The notes beneath the pieces are model-generated. The model ran no database searches, was not told the DNA's origin, and worked only from the letters and a program-made list of their open reading frames with translations. The position numbers and the translations under genes were made by a program. DNA of 64,000 nucleotides. Source: Microcaldota archaeon. Lineage in GTDB: Archaea; Micrarchaeota; Micrarchaeia; Micrarchaeales; Micrarchaeaceae. Of the stretch, positions 8,442 through 17,373 are shown in pieces. The stretch lies in the NCBI GenBank assembly GCA_021798935.1, contig JAJZBL010000003.1, forward strand, positions 62,001 through 126,000. The letters are read 5' to 3'. Numbering within the stretch: position 1 is the first letter of the stretch; every line of letters starts with the position of its first letter.

Positions 8442-10283
8442 TCAACCTTTCAATTTTATCCTTGGCAGTATATGCATCGACTTAAGCTCATCTATAAGCA
8501 GCTTGAATGCATAGCTTATCTCCACTTCTTCAAGGTCGCTGCTGCCACATGTTGGGCATACTGCTGTATTCTTTATGTAATCAAAATAACCAAGATCCCC
8601 ACAGGTCTTGCATATCCATACAGGAGCTTTGTCGCTCTGGTCTAGCATCCTCTCCTTTAAGACTAAGCTAGCGCCATATCCTATAAGGGCTTCACGTTCC
8701 ATCTCTCCGAACTTCAATCCTCCCTTACGAGGCTTTCCTTCTGTAGGCTGCCTTGTCAATATCTGGACAGGTCCTCTGCTTCTCACCTGTATCTTCAGGC
8801 TTACCATATGCCATAGTCTCTGGAAGTATACAACCCCCGTAAACAGTTTTGCATCGAACTTCTTCCCTGTCCTTCCATCATAAAATTCTTCATCGCCGTA
8901 TTCTTCGAAACCGTGAGACTGCAATATGCGGCCATATTCCTTGACTGCATCAGATCCGTTGGTGCTGAATGCAGTGCCATCGAACTTCTTCCCTTCGATT
9001 GATCCTGCCTTTCCTGCAAGCATCTCCAACATATGCCCATAGGTCATCCTATTAGGCAAGCTGTTTGGGTTAAGGAGAAGGTCAGGTATTATTCCATCCT
9101 TTGTAAATGGCATATCTTCCTGTGGAACCAACAGTGCGGTTACTCCTTTCTGTGACTGCCTGCTTGCGAATTTGTCTCCTGCCTCAGGTACCTTTATGCT
9201 CCTTATCCTCACTTTCACTATTTTGGTAGCACCAGGGCTCTCGCTTAACAGTACACTGTCAACTACTCCTGATTCTCCTGATCTCAATTCTGCGGAATTG
9301 TCCCTGACTCTTTCTTCGCTGACACCATAACTTGTCTGCTCTTCTAAGAATCTAGGAGGAGATACTTTTCCTATTATAACATCTCCCTCCTCAGTATCGA
9401 CTTCTGGCTCGACTATTCCATCTTCTCCGAGCTTTGCATATACATGTTCTCCTCTATACCCTTCTGCTGTGGCTGGGGGTATCGTGAACTTGTCCTGCTG
9501 CCCTCCTGGATACCTTATCTCTTCATCTGAATATGTCCTAAAGAATACACTCCTTCCCAGTCCTCTATCAACTGAGGCTTTATTTAAGACCAATGCATCC
9601 TTTATGTTATAGCCGTAATATGTGCTCAATGCAACCACAAAATTTTGGCCTGCTGGATGCTTATTTAAATTTAACGTACGGTATGCAGAACTTGTTACCA
9701 AAGGCTCCTGTGGATAGTACATCAGAAATGCCCTTGCATCATATCTGTAATTGAAGTTAGTTGCATAAAAACCCTGCGACTGCTTCATGAAGTTCCATGC
9801 TATAGGGTGCCTTCCTACATTGTTGAATTCTGGAAAAACACTGCTGCTTACGGTAACCCCGAACATTATCGATGGCTCTATCTCCAAGTGCGTTGTTTCC
9901 TCTGTAATGTCCTTTTCAGAAAGGGCACAATATATGTTTTCCTCCTCCTCCGCATCCAAATACTCTATCACACCGTGGCGGACAAGATAATTAAAATCAA
10001 TTTCTCCTTTCTTTAGCTTTTCTTTCAGCTCAGGCGTATAAAGGCTTTTGCCATTCTCAACGATTATATAAGGTTTTCTGACTCTTCCGTTATCCGCATT
10101 CACGTGTACTTCGTTTATCTTGGCATCGTAGTAAACATTGACTTCATTAGATATCAATCCCACTCTTCTATTCTTCCTTATCTCTTTTACAAATTCGTTG
10201 CCGTCCTTTACATAAGAGATTAATTTGCCGTCTAGGTAAACCGGGCATTTTTCATTTATAGAGGCATTATTTTTACTTGGCAA
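8442..10283 (-). CDS. rpoB1: DNA-directed RNA polymerase subunit B' (C-terminal half of B)
   Basis: The second-largest subunit is split here as in many euryarchaea, and this 613-residue gene is the C-terminal half. Visible landmarks are SRQSQKGVTAL, PDLLLNPNSLPNRMTYG, the RGPVQILTRQPTEGK segment that helps build the active centre, and a C-terminal zinc site (CKTCG...CPTCGSSD). The start is TTG at 10283, preceded at the right distance by GGTGATATA. It follows rpoB2 after 10 nt. Confidence 0.97.
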   Translation of the reverse strand: MPSKNNASINEKCPVYLDGKLISYVKDGNEFVKEIRKNRRVGLISNEVNVYYDAKINEVHVNADNGRVRKPYIIVENGKSLYTPELKEKLKKGEIDFNYLVRHGVIEYLDAEEEENIYCALSEKDITEETTHLEIEPSIMFGVTVSSSVFPEFNNVGRHPIAWNFMKQSQGFYATNFNYRYDARAFLMYYPQEPLVTSSAYRTLNLNKHPAGQNFVVALSTYYGYNIKDALVLNKASVDRGLGRSVFFRTYSDEEIRYPGGQQDKFTIPPATAEGYRGEHVYAKLGEDGIVEPEVDTEEGDVIIGKVSPPRFLEEQTSYGVSEERVRDNSAELRSGESGVVDSVLLSESPGATKIVKVRIRSIKVPEAGDKFASRQSQKGVTALLVPQEDMPFTKDGIIPDLLLNPNSLPNRMTYGHMLEMLAGKAGSIEGKKFDGTAFSTNGSDAVKEYGRILQSHGFEEYGDEEFYDGRTGKKFDAKLFTGVVYFQRLWHMVSLKIQVRSRGPVQILTRQPTEGKPRKGGLKFGEMEREALIGYGASLVLKERMLDQSDKAPVWICKTCGDLGYFDYIKNTAVCPTCGSSDLEEVEISYAFKLLIDELKSMHILPRIKLKG

Positions 10284-10293
10284 TATATCACCA

Positions 10294-11754
10294 TCAGATT
10301 AATTTAAGTTCTTTCAGCTTATTCTGCAAAAAGTTTTCGTCAGCACCTACTGTAACCTTTGACATTATAGCTAGGTATTTGGTAAGTCCGACCTCTCCTC
10401 CTTCAGGGCTTTCGCTGGGGCATATTTTTCCTATCGTTGTTCCATGCACATCTCTTGCTTTGAAATGTGGATGCTTCTTTGCCAATGGGGATTTTACTCT
10501 CCTTATATGTGCAAAGGTGCTCATTATGTTCATCCTATCAAGCACTTGCGATACTCCAGTTTGCCCTGCAGGCCAAGAGCCTGTGCTCATCGAGTAAAGT
10601 ATCTTGTCTGTCAAGCTATCAGGGTTTATGTTTGTTTTAACAGTCAACTTTCTTCCTCTTGCAGTCGTACGTTCTATATGGTACTTTACATCTTTGACAA
10701 AAGCCCTAAATGCAGTATTGAACAGTTCCTCCATCATATCTCCAGCAAGGCGTATTCTCTTGTTGGCATAATGATCCCTGTCATCCTGCTTTATATATTT
10801 ATAAGCAAGCAAAGAGGAGCGCTCTGCCATTTTAAGAAGGAATAACCCCTTTTCCTTTCTTGCTTCAGGAGCAGACCCCAAATGTGGAAGTATATAGGTA
10901 TCAAGCTGCATCTCTGCCCTTTTCTCCTGATAGGAGGATGCTTGGTTAGGTGCGGTATCCTTCCCTAATTTGACTATCGCCTCTTTCTGTGATAAATCCT
11001 TCGAATCGCTCACATCGATATTTACCATAAGGTCATTTTTGACATCTGCATTTGATACTGCTGCTAATATCTCCTCATTTGATAGTCCAAGTGCATGGAG
11101 TACCAAAATAAAGTCGATGCCCTTTGAAAGTGTAGGGAACAGGAGCGTGTATATACCATATTCATCTCTGTTAACAGTGCACTTTGAACGAAAACTTAAG
11201 GTTGTAGAGAATATTCTTGTTGAGTACATATCTTTTTCTTTGGAAGTGAACATCCTATTAGGTGCCAAATCCTCTATTCCTACAAGAACCCTCTCTGTGC
11301 CCTTTATTATAAAATAACCGCCAGGGTCATCCGGATCTTCATGATCCATTATCAGCTGGTTTCTGGACATGTTCTTAGTATAACATAGGTTGCTTTTTAC
11401 CATTATAGGCAACTCACCAACATATGCCTCATCCTGCGAATCGAGCTTCTCTATCCCACTTATCACTGGAACATATGTAAGGTACATTGGTGCTGAGTAA
11501 GTGAGGTTTCTTGCAAGTGCTTCGTGAGGGTAAATCTTTTTTATGGAGCTATCTGATTCTATTACCATTGGTGTTTCCAGGCGTATGCCTTTAAATTTTA
11601 TAGCAAAATCAGCAACATCCGGTTCAACCAACGAATTGGCTTCTATCACTTTGCCTATTCCTATGCTTATAAATCTATTATAGCTATCTATCTGTTGCTG
11701 TGCTATAGATGTAGACTTAAGGTAAGAATCGAGGATTTCGTGTTCATTATACAT
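10294..11754 (-). CDS. rpoB2: DNA-directed RNA polymerase subunit B'' (N-terminal half of B)
   Basis: This is the 486-residue N-terminal half of the second-largest subunit, with the protrusion and lobe domains and the fork region. Family landmarks include GGYFIIKGTERVLVGIEDLAPN (shown here in part), DRDHYANKRIRLAGD and CPSESPEGGEVGL near the end. The split from rpoB1 falls between the fork and the rest of B, as in other archaea with B''/B'. The ATG at 11754 follows a GGTTGGTACA stretch. It lies 28 nt after rpoH. Confidence 0.97.
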   Translation of the reverse strand: MYNEHEILDSYLKSTSIAQQQIDSYNRFISIGIGKVIEANSLVEPDVADFAIKFKGIRLETPMVIESDSSIKKIYPHEALARNLTYSAPMYLTYVPVISGIEKLDSQDEAYVGELPIMVKSNLCYTKNMSRNQLIMDHEDPDDPGGYFIIKGTERVLVGIEDLAPNRMFTSKEKDMYSTRIFSTTLSFRSKCTVNRDEYGIYTLLFPTLSKGIDFILVLHALGLSNEEILAAVSNADVKNDLMVNIDVSDSKDLSQKEAIVKLGKDTAPNQASSYQEKRAEMQLDTYILPHLGSAPEARKEKGLFLLKMAERSSLLAYKYIKQDDRDHYANKRIRLAGDMMEELFNTAFRAFVKDVKYHIERTTARGRKLTVKTNINPDSLTDKILYSMSTGSWPAGQTGVSQVLDRMNIMSTFAHIRRVKSPLAKKHPHFKARDVHGTTIGKICPSESPEGGEVGLTKYLAIMSKVTVGADENFLQNKLKELKLI

Positions 11755-11782
11755 TGTACCAACCTACTTAAAAATACAGGAA

Positions 11783-12016
11783 TTATATACTGCCTTTCTT
11801 TATTATAAGCCTGTAATATGTATACTTTTTGCCATCATCATCTCTTTCAATGGCAACTATTTGCCCTGGTTTGCCTTTTATTTTAAGAATTTGTGGATCA
11901 TTATCGTAGATCTTTGGCAATTTATCTGGGGTAATCTTAAATTTTTTGAGCAACACATCAGCTTCACTATCGCTCAGTATCACATGTTTTTCAACTAAAA
12001 TTGGATTAGAAGACAA
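11783..12016 (-). CDS. rpoH: DNA-directed RNA polymerase subunit H
   Basis: Subunit H is the small archaeal homologue of the C-terminal domain of eukaryotic Rpb5 and contacts the jaw. The reading shows the family core EKHVILSDSEADVLLKKF, then LPKIYDNDP, KGKPGQIVAIER and YYRLII. The frame is open to a TTG at 12034. The TTG at 12016 is better placed behind GGTGAACTAC and gives 77 residues starting MSSNPILVEKH, close to normal family length. It heads the H-B''-B'-A'-A'' operon. Confidence 0.93.
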   Translation of the reverse strand: MSSNPILVEKHVILSDSEADVLLKKFKITPDKLPKIYDNDPQILKIKGKPGQIVAIERDDDGKKYTYYRLIIKKGSI

Positions 12017-12224
12017 GTAGTTCACCGGCAGCAATTATTTAATTTAAAACAAATAAATAAATAACTTTTGCATTAAATCATTTATTTTTATCCTTAAAAT
12101 ATAACTCCTTTTTGCTATAAGTTTATCTTCAATTATAATTTAATCGTTTTAGCATTAGCAGATAACATCCAATTAGCTATAGATTACAATAGCCCTGAAG
12201 TTCATGCCCAAGGAACCTGAATTG

Positions 12225-12250
12225 ATGGCATAGTTCTTGTCCTATGCCAT
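12225..12250 (-). terminator. Perfect 9-bp hairpin after aCPSF1
   Basis: ATGGCATAG (12225-12233) pairs perfectly with CTATGCCAT (12242-12250) around an 8-nt loop. On the minus strand it begins 7 nt after the aCPSF1 stop. The surrounding 12190-12250 is more GC-rich than other spacers. It is not followed by a strong T-run in either direction, so it could be a 3' UTR element or a piece of a small RNA rather than a terminator. Confidence 0.4.
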
Positions 12251-12257
12251 GCCTTAT

Positions 12258-14213
12258 TCATTTTAGGCGTATTGTATCTAGATTCATAGGTGCCCTTGCA
12301 TTTGCATGTAGTGTTCTTCCTAATGTATCTGCCAGGTCAACGCACTTTGATTCTTCTCCGTGCATTGTGAATATATTTTTAGGCTTTACTGTAAGGTGTT
12401 TTGCAAAATCTAAAAGCTGCCTCCTGTCGCTGTGCCCTGAGAATCCCTCTACTACATTTACACCCATTTTTACTTCAGTCGTCACGAATTTTCCATCTTC
12501 ATCAGGCAATGGAACCTCCTTAACTCCGTTCTGTATCTTCCTTCCTAAGGAATTTGCACTATTATACCCGACAAATATCAGGGAGTTCCTTTCATCACCC
12601 GCTAATCTCCTGAAATACTCTACGCTTGCACCTCCATTTAGCATTCCTCCGCTCGCAAGTATTATTGCAGGACCCTGCGAGTCTATCACATTTTCACGCT
12701 CTCCTTTTATAACTTCAAATATCTCACTTTCAAAAGGCGAATTGTTGTTCAGTATCTTCCTCCTTAGGCTTTCCTTAAGGTATTCAGGATAAGCTGTGTG
12801 TATAGCATTTGCCTCTATTATCATGCCATCAAGATAAACTGGCACATCTAGACCATAACTTTTGAAGTATGATTCGATTACAAGCTGTATCTCTTGGCTT
12901 CTTCCTACTGCAAAAAGCGGTATAAGCACCTTTCCGCCGTTATCTGTGGTCCTTTTTATTATGGACATCAGGTTTTTCTCCGAATCATGCCTGTCCTGTG
13001 TTATATCGTGTGGCCCTCCGTAAGTGCTTTCTGTGAAGAATGCATCTATCCTGGGGTAATCTGTAGCGGCAGGATCAAATAGCCTTGTAAATCCATATTT
13101 CATATCACCACTATGGACTATATTGTACATTCCTTCACCATAATGCAGATGCACTGTAGCACTTCCCAATATATGCCCTGCATTGTGATAGGTTAGCTTT
13201 AGCTCGTCTGTGACATTAGTGACCTCCTTGTAATCTCTCGTTATCATATGTGTAAGCATCTTCTTTATGTCCTTTTCATCGTATAAAGGTGTACCGCCGC
13301 TGTGGGCTACCAGCCTTGTATAATCGTTCAGAAGGAGTGCTGCCAGATCCCTTGTAGGTGGAGTGCAGTATACAGGCCCGTCATAGCCATACTTGAACAG
13401 GTATGGCACGAATCCAATGTGGTCCATGTGGCCGTGGGTAAGTATCACCGCATCTATATCATTCATAGTTATATTTGCACTGTCAAGATAGGGAAATGCC
13501 CTGTTCCCCTCAGCACCTGCATTTGCATCCAGTCCTTTTATCCCTGGTTCAGGGCTTATCCCGCAGTCTATTATCACTTTTGAATTAGGTGTTTCTAAGA
13601 GAAGGCTGCTCCTGCCTACTTCCCTAAACCCACCTAATGCGGTTGCCTTAAGCCACTCGCTCTTCATTATTACATTATTGATCTTCTTTCCTACGTTTAG
13701 CAGGAATTTCTTCCTAAATGCACTTTCATTGTAAAGTAATTGCCTCACACCCTTTATCGTATCGCTGTTCATAGTAGGCGATCTCAGTATCTTTGGAGAC
13801 CACTTTGTCTCGTTAACTATACTTTTTATCGTTGATCCTTCCTTCCCTATAACAAGACCTGGTTTTAGGGATTCTATGTATACTTCGGCAAACTCCGGAA
13901 CGAACTTTATGCTGGTAACTCCGGCTTCTTCAGGTATCAGCTCTTTTATCTTCTCTAATGCCTGTTCAGGATTCATAAGAACAGAGCTATCTGAGCGTAT
14001 AATCAGCTTCTTCTTTATCAATGATGCTATATTACGTACAGTTGATTCATCATTATAGACCGCCTTGATATTCTTAACTATTACAACTATATCAGGCCCT
14101 TCGAATTCTGCTTTTACATAATCAGCTGCTGATGGCAGCATGCTCTTTATCTGGTTGAAAATCTCTGCAGCTTTTACCTTTGATGGATCTTCTTTTTTGA
14201 CTTGATCTTCCAA
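12258..14213 (-). CDS. aCPSF1/FttA, KH-domain metallo-beta-lactamase/beta-CASP ribonuclease
   Basis: This is the archaeal homologue of CPSF73, shown in other archaea to act as a transcription termination factor and 3'-end endoribonuclease. The 651 residues have two KH-type domains in about the first 150 (LVIGKEGSTIKSI in the second), then a metallo-beta-lactamase domain with the zinc motif LTHGHMDHIG and NIVHSGD, a beta-CASP insert, and a C-terminal GFSGHSDRRQL motif. The start is TTG at 14213. It sits between psmB and the RNA polymerase operon; psmB next to aCPSF1 is a recurrent archaeal pairing. Confidence 0.96.
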   Translation of the reverse strand: MEDQVKKEDPSKVKAAEIFNQIKSMLPSAADYVKAEFEGPDIVVIVKNIKAVYNDESTVRNIASLIKKKLIIRSDSSVLMNPEQALEKIKELIPEEAGVTSIKFVPEFAEVYIESLKPGLVIGKEGSTIKSIVNETKWSPKILRSPTMNSDTIKGVRQLLYNESAFRKKFLLNVGKKINNVIMKSEWLKATALGGFREVGRSSLLLETPNSKVIIDCGISPEPGIKGLDANAGAEGNRAFPYLDSANITMNDIDAVILTHGHMDHIGFVPYLFKYGYDGPVYCTPPTRDLAALLLNDYTRLVAHSGGTPLYDEKDIKKMLTHMITRDYKEVTNVTDELKLTYHNAGHILGSATVHLHYGEGMYNIVHSGDMKYGFTRLFDPAATDYPRIDAFFTESTYGGPHDITQDRHDSEKNLMSIIKRTTDNGGKVLIPLFAVGRSQEIQLVIESYFKSYGLDVPVYLDGMIIEANAIHTAYPEYLKESLRRKILNNNSPFESEIFEVIKGERENVIDSQGPAIILASGGMLNGGASVEYFRRLAGDERNSLIFVGYNSANSLGRKIQNGVKEVPLPDEDGKFVTTEVKMGVNVVEGFSGHSDRRQLLDFAKHLTVKPKNIFTMHGEESKCVDLADTLGRTLHANARAPMNLDTIRLK

Positions 14214-14285
14214 AAAATCACTACTTTATTAATTCATTTAATCTGATATTTATAAAAAAAGAATATTACAAAATAAAAAGAAAAA

Positions 14286-14930
14286 TTACTTTGATGCAGA
14301 AGCTTCTTTCTCAAGCTCCTTGCCACTGTATTCCTTGTACCCGCTCTTTGTAATAGCGGCTATTGTTATATTATTACCTGTAGCTGAATCCCTGCTCATA
14401 GCTATCGAGACAGCTCTTCTTGCAATTTTAATTCCGTCTTTGACTGAAAGATTGTCTTTGTAAGCTTCTTCTAAATAACCCAAAGCTTCAAGCGATCCAC
14501 TTCCAGTAGATGTGAATTTCGATTCATCTGTGTACCCTCCGACAGGATCAAGGTTGAACAATTGAGGCTGGCCTTCACTATCTACACCACCTACAATAAG
14601 TTGTACCATAAAAGGCATCATCTTGTTCTGCTGCAATATTATGGAAAGCAAATTAGTTACAATCTTAGGGGACATCATCTTGTTCTCATTCATCTTGTAA
14701 ATCTCATTCTGTATCTTTATTACCCTTATTATTTCTTCGGCATCTCCGACGCCTCCAGCTATAGTCATTCCTATGTTCTCATCTATCTGCCATACTTTCC
14801 TTGCTTCCTTGCTGGCTATAAATGTATCCATAGTAGCCCTAGAATCAGCGCCAAGCACTACTCCATCCTTGCATATAATTCCAACTGTCGTTGTTCCCTT
14901 CATGTATTTGATTAACGCTTTTTCGTCCAT
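14286..14930 (-). CDS. psmB: Proteasome subunit beta
   Basis: This is the catalytic beta subunit of the archaeal 20S proteasome. The 214-residue precursor has a 12-residue propeptide ending in Gly, followed by the catalytic N-terminal threonine in G|TTTVGIICKDG. Asp and Lys residues of the active site fall in LGADSRAT and ASKEARKVWQI, and SRDSATGNN lies near the C terminus. The ATG follows GGAGGTATATAT, the best ribosome binding site in this region. The alpha subunit and proteasome-activating ATPase are not in the window. Confidence 0.97.
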   Translation of the reverse strand: MDEKALIKYMKGTTTVGIICKDGVVLGADSRATMDTFIASKEARKVWQIDENIGMTIAGGVGDAEEIIRVIKIQNEIYKMNENKMMSPKIVTNLLSIILQQNKMMPFMVQLIVGGVDSEGQPQLFNLDPVGGYTDESKFTSTGSGSLEALGYLEEAYKDNLSVKDGIKIARRAVSIAMSRDSATGNNITIAAITKSGYKEYSGKELEKEASASK

Positions 14931-15059
14931 ATATATACCTCCACTTTAGATTAAAATAGCTTTCAAAATAAAAAAATCTTATAAGATAACATAAATAAAA
15001 TATAAAAATTATGCTTAAAAATTCAGGTAATTAAAGTTTAAAGATTAAATAAAAAAAAT

Positions 15060-15305
15060 TTACAATTCCAGCAAGCTTCCATTGCCAAAGAACTGTTTGT
15101 CATTATCTACAAGCTGTGCGTATCCAAAGGTCCGGTTAACTTTTATGACCTTTACCTTGTAGCTGGCTCCGACACGAGTTTTTGCGTTCTTTATAAAAAT
15201 TACAAAATCGCCTACTCTGCCTATGCCTTCTCCTCTTGGATCCTTTGCGTTTACTTTAAGGTCCAACTCCATTCCTTCTTCCACTCTATCCTTCAAGTAT
15301 TTCAT
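15060..15305 (-). CDS. TRAM-domain RNA-binding protein
   Basis: The 81-residue protein consists almost only of a TRAM domain, a beta-barrel that binds RNA: DPRGEGIGRVGDFVIFI, then ASYKVKVIKVNRTFGYAQLV. Stand-alone TRAM proteins are abundant in euryarchaea and act as RNA chaperones, cold-responsive in methanogens. The ATG follows GGTGTAG. No partner gene is obvious; psmB lies 129 nt downstream on the same strand. Confidence 0.9.
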   Translation of the reverse strand: MKYLKDRVEEGMELDLKVNAKDPRGEGIGRVGDFVIFIKNAKTRVGASYKVKVIKVNRTFGYAQLVDNDKQFFGNGSLLEL

Positions 15306-15412
15306 CTACACCACTCCATATCCATAGTATATTAACTTAACAAAGATATTTAAGCTTATTATGCAAAAATTTGGATTTTTCGTTAAAAAACGTAATGGTA
15401 GAAAAATGACAT

Positions 15413-15985
15413 TTATTTTTGTTGCTTTGCAGACTTTTTATTGCGGGCTTTAGTGCTCTTTGCAGTATTTTTACTGTGCATTGCTGCTTTCTTTGGCTTT
15501 GCATTTGCCGCTTTCTTGCCATTCCTGCGCAGCTTTTCATCGGGCTTTAGCTTTACTGGCTCCATAAGATGATATAGGTACAATGAGCTCAATATTGTCA
15601 AAACTATTAATATTATAAGTGTTGGCAGGCGGTACTTGCTTATCTTCTTAAGCTGCACACTTGCTGAATGATATGAATTTTCCAGAAGGCTGTATGCTTC
15701 TGCAGGATTTTCCTTTGAAAGGTTTTTTGCCTTTGAAAGGTTTACATATGCACCTTTAAGATTGGGATAAAATACTATGTAGCTGCTTTTATTTACCAAG
15801 TTTACGTATTTCAAAGTTGTATTATAAACTTCACTGAAGTTGCTTAGATTCTTTACAGAATATATGCTCGTATTTATCGATGGCCCATTATAGAGCTTCG
15901 CAGCTCCATACGCATACGCCAAGAATATTACAATCAAAAGCAATATAGCTGCAAAAGCAGCTTTTGATGTATTGGATTTAAGCAT
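15413..15985 (-). CDS. Unknown membrane protein with lysine-rich tail
   Basis: I do not recognise a family. The 190 residues contain an N-terminal hydrophobic segment (about 9-30), an Asn/Ser-rich and probably extracellular middle with many N-x-S/T sites (about 35-115), a second hydrophobic segment (about 122-142) and a strongly basic Lys/Ala-rich tail (about 150-190) that would be cytosolic. The tail could bind nucleic acid or acidic lipid, but that is speculation. The ATG at 15985 follows GTGGTGTTTC. Spacing to TFB upstream is 78 nt and is occupied by a large palindrome. Confidence 0.75.
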   Translation of the reverse strand: MLKSNTSKAAFAAILLLIVIFLAYAYGAAKLYNGPSINTSIYSVKNLSNFSEVYNTTLKYVNLVNKSSYIVFYPNLKGAYVNLSKAKNLSKENPAEAYSLLENSYHSASVQLKKISKYRLPTLIILIVLTILSSLYLYHLMEPVKLKPDEKLRRNGKKAANAKPKKAAMHSKNTAKSTKARNKKSAKQQK

Positions 15986-16018
15986 GAAACACCACTAGCT
16001 ATTTATTAAAATTACTTG

Positions 16019-16051
16019 CCTTTTCCTGCACCAATTGGTGCATCGAAAAGG
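16019..16051 (-). repeat. Two-tier palindrome after the TFB gene
   Basis: CCTTTTC (16019-16025) pairs with GAAAAGG (16045-16051), and between them is the perfect 14-bp palindrome GCACCAATTGGTGC (16028-16041). It lies 12 nt past the TFB stop and about 34 nt upstream of the next start on the same strand. It could be an operator for a dimeric regulator, a terminator or an RNA hairpin. Confidence 0.55.
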
Positions 16052-16063
16052 GAAGATGTAAAA

Positions 16064-17092
16064 TCAAAGATTTACATCTATATTTAGCTGCTCCTTCAAT
16101 TCTCTGTACCTGTTCCTTATAGTCACTTCTGTGACTCCTGCAACATCTGCTACCTCCTTCTGGGTCCTGCGCTCTCCTGCAAGGGCACCTGCTATGTACA
16201 CGGCTGCTGCACTGACTCCAGTCGGGCTTCTTCCTGATACAAGCCCTTTCTTCATCGCTTCCTTCAGCAACTCTATAGCCTTTTCCTGCGCTTCTCCGCT
16301 AAGTTTTAAGGAATTTATATACCTAGGTACATAGCTTATAGGATCGGTAAGAGGTATCTTAAGGTTTAGCTCATGGGATATTGCCCTGTATGCCCTGCCT
16401 ATCTCCTTTTTAGGCAATCCTGATATATTTGCTATTTCATCCAAGGTCCTTGGCATTCCAGCTTTCCTGCATGATGCATATATAACAGCCTGCACTACTG
16501 TTTCTATAGGCCTTCCCCTTATGAGGTTGTTCTGCACACATTTCCTGTACATCAATGCTGCCTGTTCTCTTATATTTTCAGGCAATCCAAGATAACTTGA
16601 TACTCTCGTGAGCTCAGGAAGTGCTATAAGGTAGTTCCTTTCACTTGAACTTGCAATACTTGCCCTCTTATGCCATTTTCTCATCCTGTAAAGCTGTGCC
16701 TGCCTCTTTGAAGGTATTCTTACCCCTCTTATGTCTTTATTGTAAAGATCTATCTCTGTAACTAAGCCCTTGTTTGGCCTTGTGTACTTCATAGGTGCTC
16801 CTGTCCTTGACCTTGAATTCCTTTGATCTGAATCAAAAGCTCTCCATTCTGGGCCTGTATCCGTTATTTCATCTTCTATGACTAAACCACAATTGTTGCA
16901 CACAAGCTCTCCACGCTCACTATCATATACTATATCGGTACTGCCACAACTTGGACAAACCTTTATTGGGCCAGCGGTCACTGCCTCTTCATCAGACAGC
17001 TCTTTTGCTGTAAGCGAGTGGCTACCCTTAGGCCTTCCCCTCTTCTTAGATATCTTTTCGCTATTCTCATTTTTATTTATTTCATTGGCCAT
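16064..17092 (-). CDS. tfb: Transcription initiation factor TFB
   Basis: TFB recruits RNA polymerase to TBP-bound promoters. The protein has a zinc ribbon (VCPSCGSTDIVYD...LVCNNCGLV, about residues 28-58), a linker/B-finger region, and two cyclin-like repeats, the second ending with a helix-turn-helix (TQKEVADVAGVTEVTIRNRY). The reading is open to 17152, but a TATA-like box (TTTATAAATG) overlaps that codon, so transcription probably starts downstream. The ATG at 17092 after AAGGGATGCAAT gives 342 residues. A short basic KKRGRPKGS stretch near the N terminus looks like an AT-hook, unusual for TFB. Confidence 0.97.
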   Translation of the reverse strand: MANEINKNENSEKISKKRGRPKGSHSLTAKELSDEEAVTAGPIKVCPSCGSTDIVYDSERGELVCNNCGLVIEDEITDTGPEWRAFDSDQRNSRSRTGAPMKYTRPNKGLVTEIDLYNKDIRGVRIPSKRQAQLYRMRKWHKRASIASSSERNYLIALPELTRVSSYLGLPENIREQAALMYRKCVQNNLIRGRPIETVVQAVIYASCRKAGMPRTLDEIANISGLPKKEIGRAYRAISHELNLKIPLTDPISYVPRYINSLKLSGEAQEKAIELLKEAMKKGLVSGRSPTGVSAAAVYIAGALAGERRTQKEVADVAGVTEVTIRNRYRELKEQLNIDVNL

Positions 17093-17373
17093 ATTGCATC
17101 CCTTTAATTCTCTTAGAAAGCAGAAACACGAAACCCGAATTTTACAAAACATTTATAAACTTTTCTGCATATTATGGATAATAACAAATAGATATTTAAA
17201 GCTTTCGGTCAATTTCCTTTAGGCAAAGAAATTATTTTATATCTTAAATTATTCATATAACCTTACTTCCTATAATAAAATTTAAAAGTTATTTAGATAA
17301 AAACATTTGTGTTATTGCCAAGAATATAACAAAACATTTAAACTTATTTAACATAAATCTTATCTGTGGTACA

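Noticed and set aside
8801-9040. 79-codon minus-strand frame inside rpoB1
   Set aside because: It overlaps conserved RpoB' coding sequence in another frame.
12190-12250. Possible box C/D small RNA (CTGA and TGATGG elements)
   Set aside because: A D'/C'-like pair is present, but no upstream RUGAUGA box or terminal D box at the right distance was found.
12244-12792. 182-codon plus-strand frame opposite aCPSF1
   Set aside because: It lies antisense to conserved metallo-beta-lactamase/beta-CASP sequence and its translation is rich in Ser/Pro/Phe, as expected for a shadow frame.
15337-15540. 67-codon minus-strand frame overlapping the lysine-rich membrane protein gene
   Set aside because: It is an alternative frame across the low-complexity Lys/Ala tail and has no independent support.
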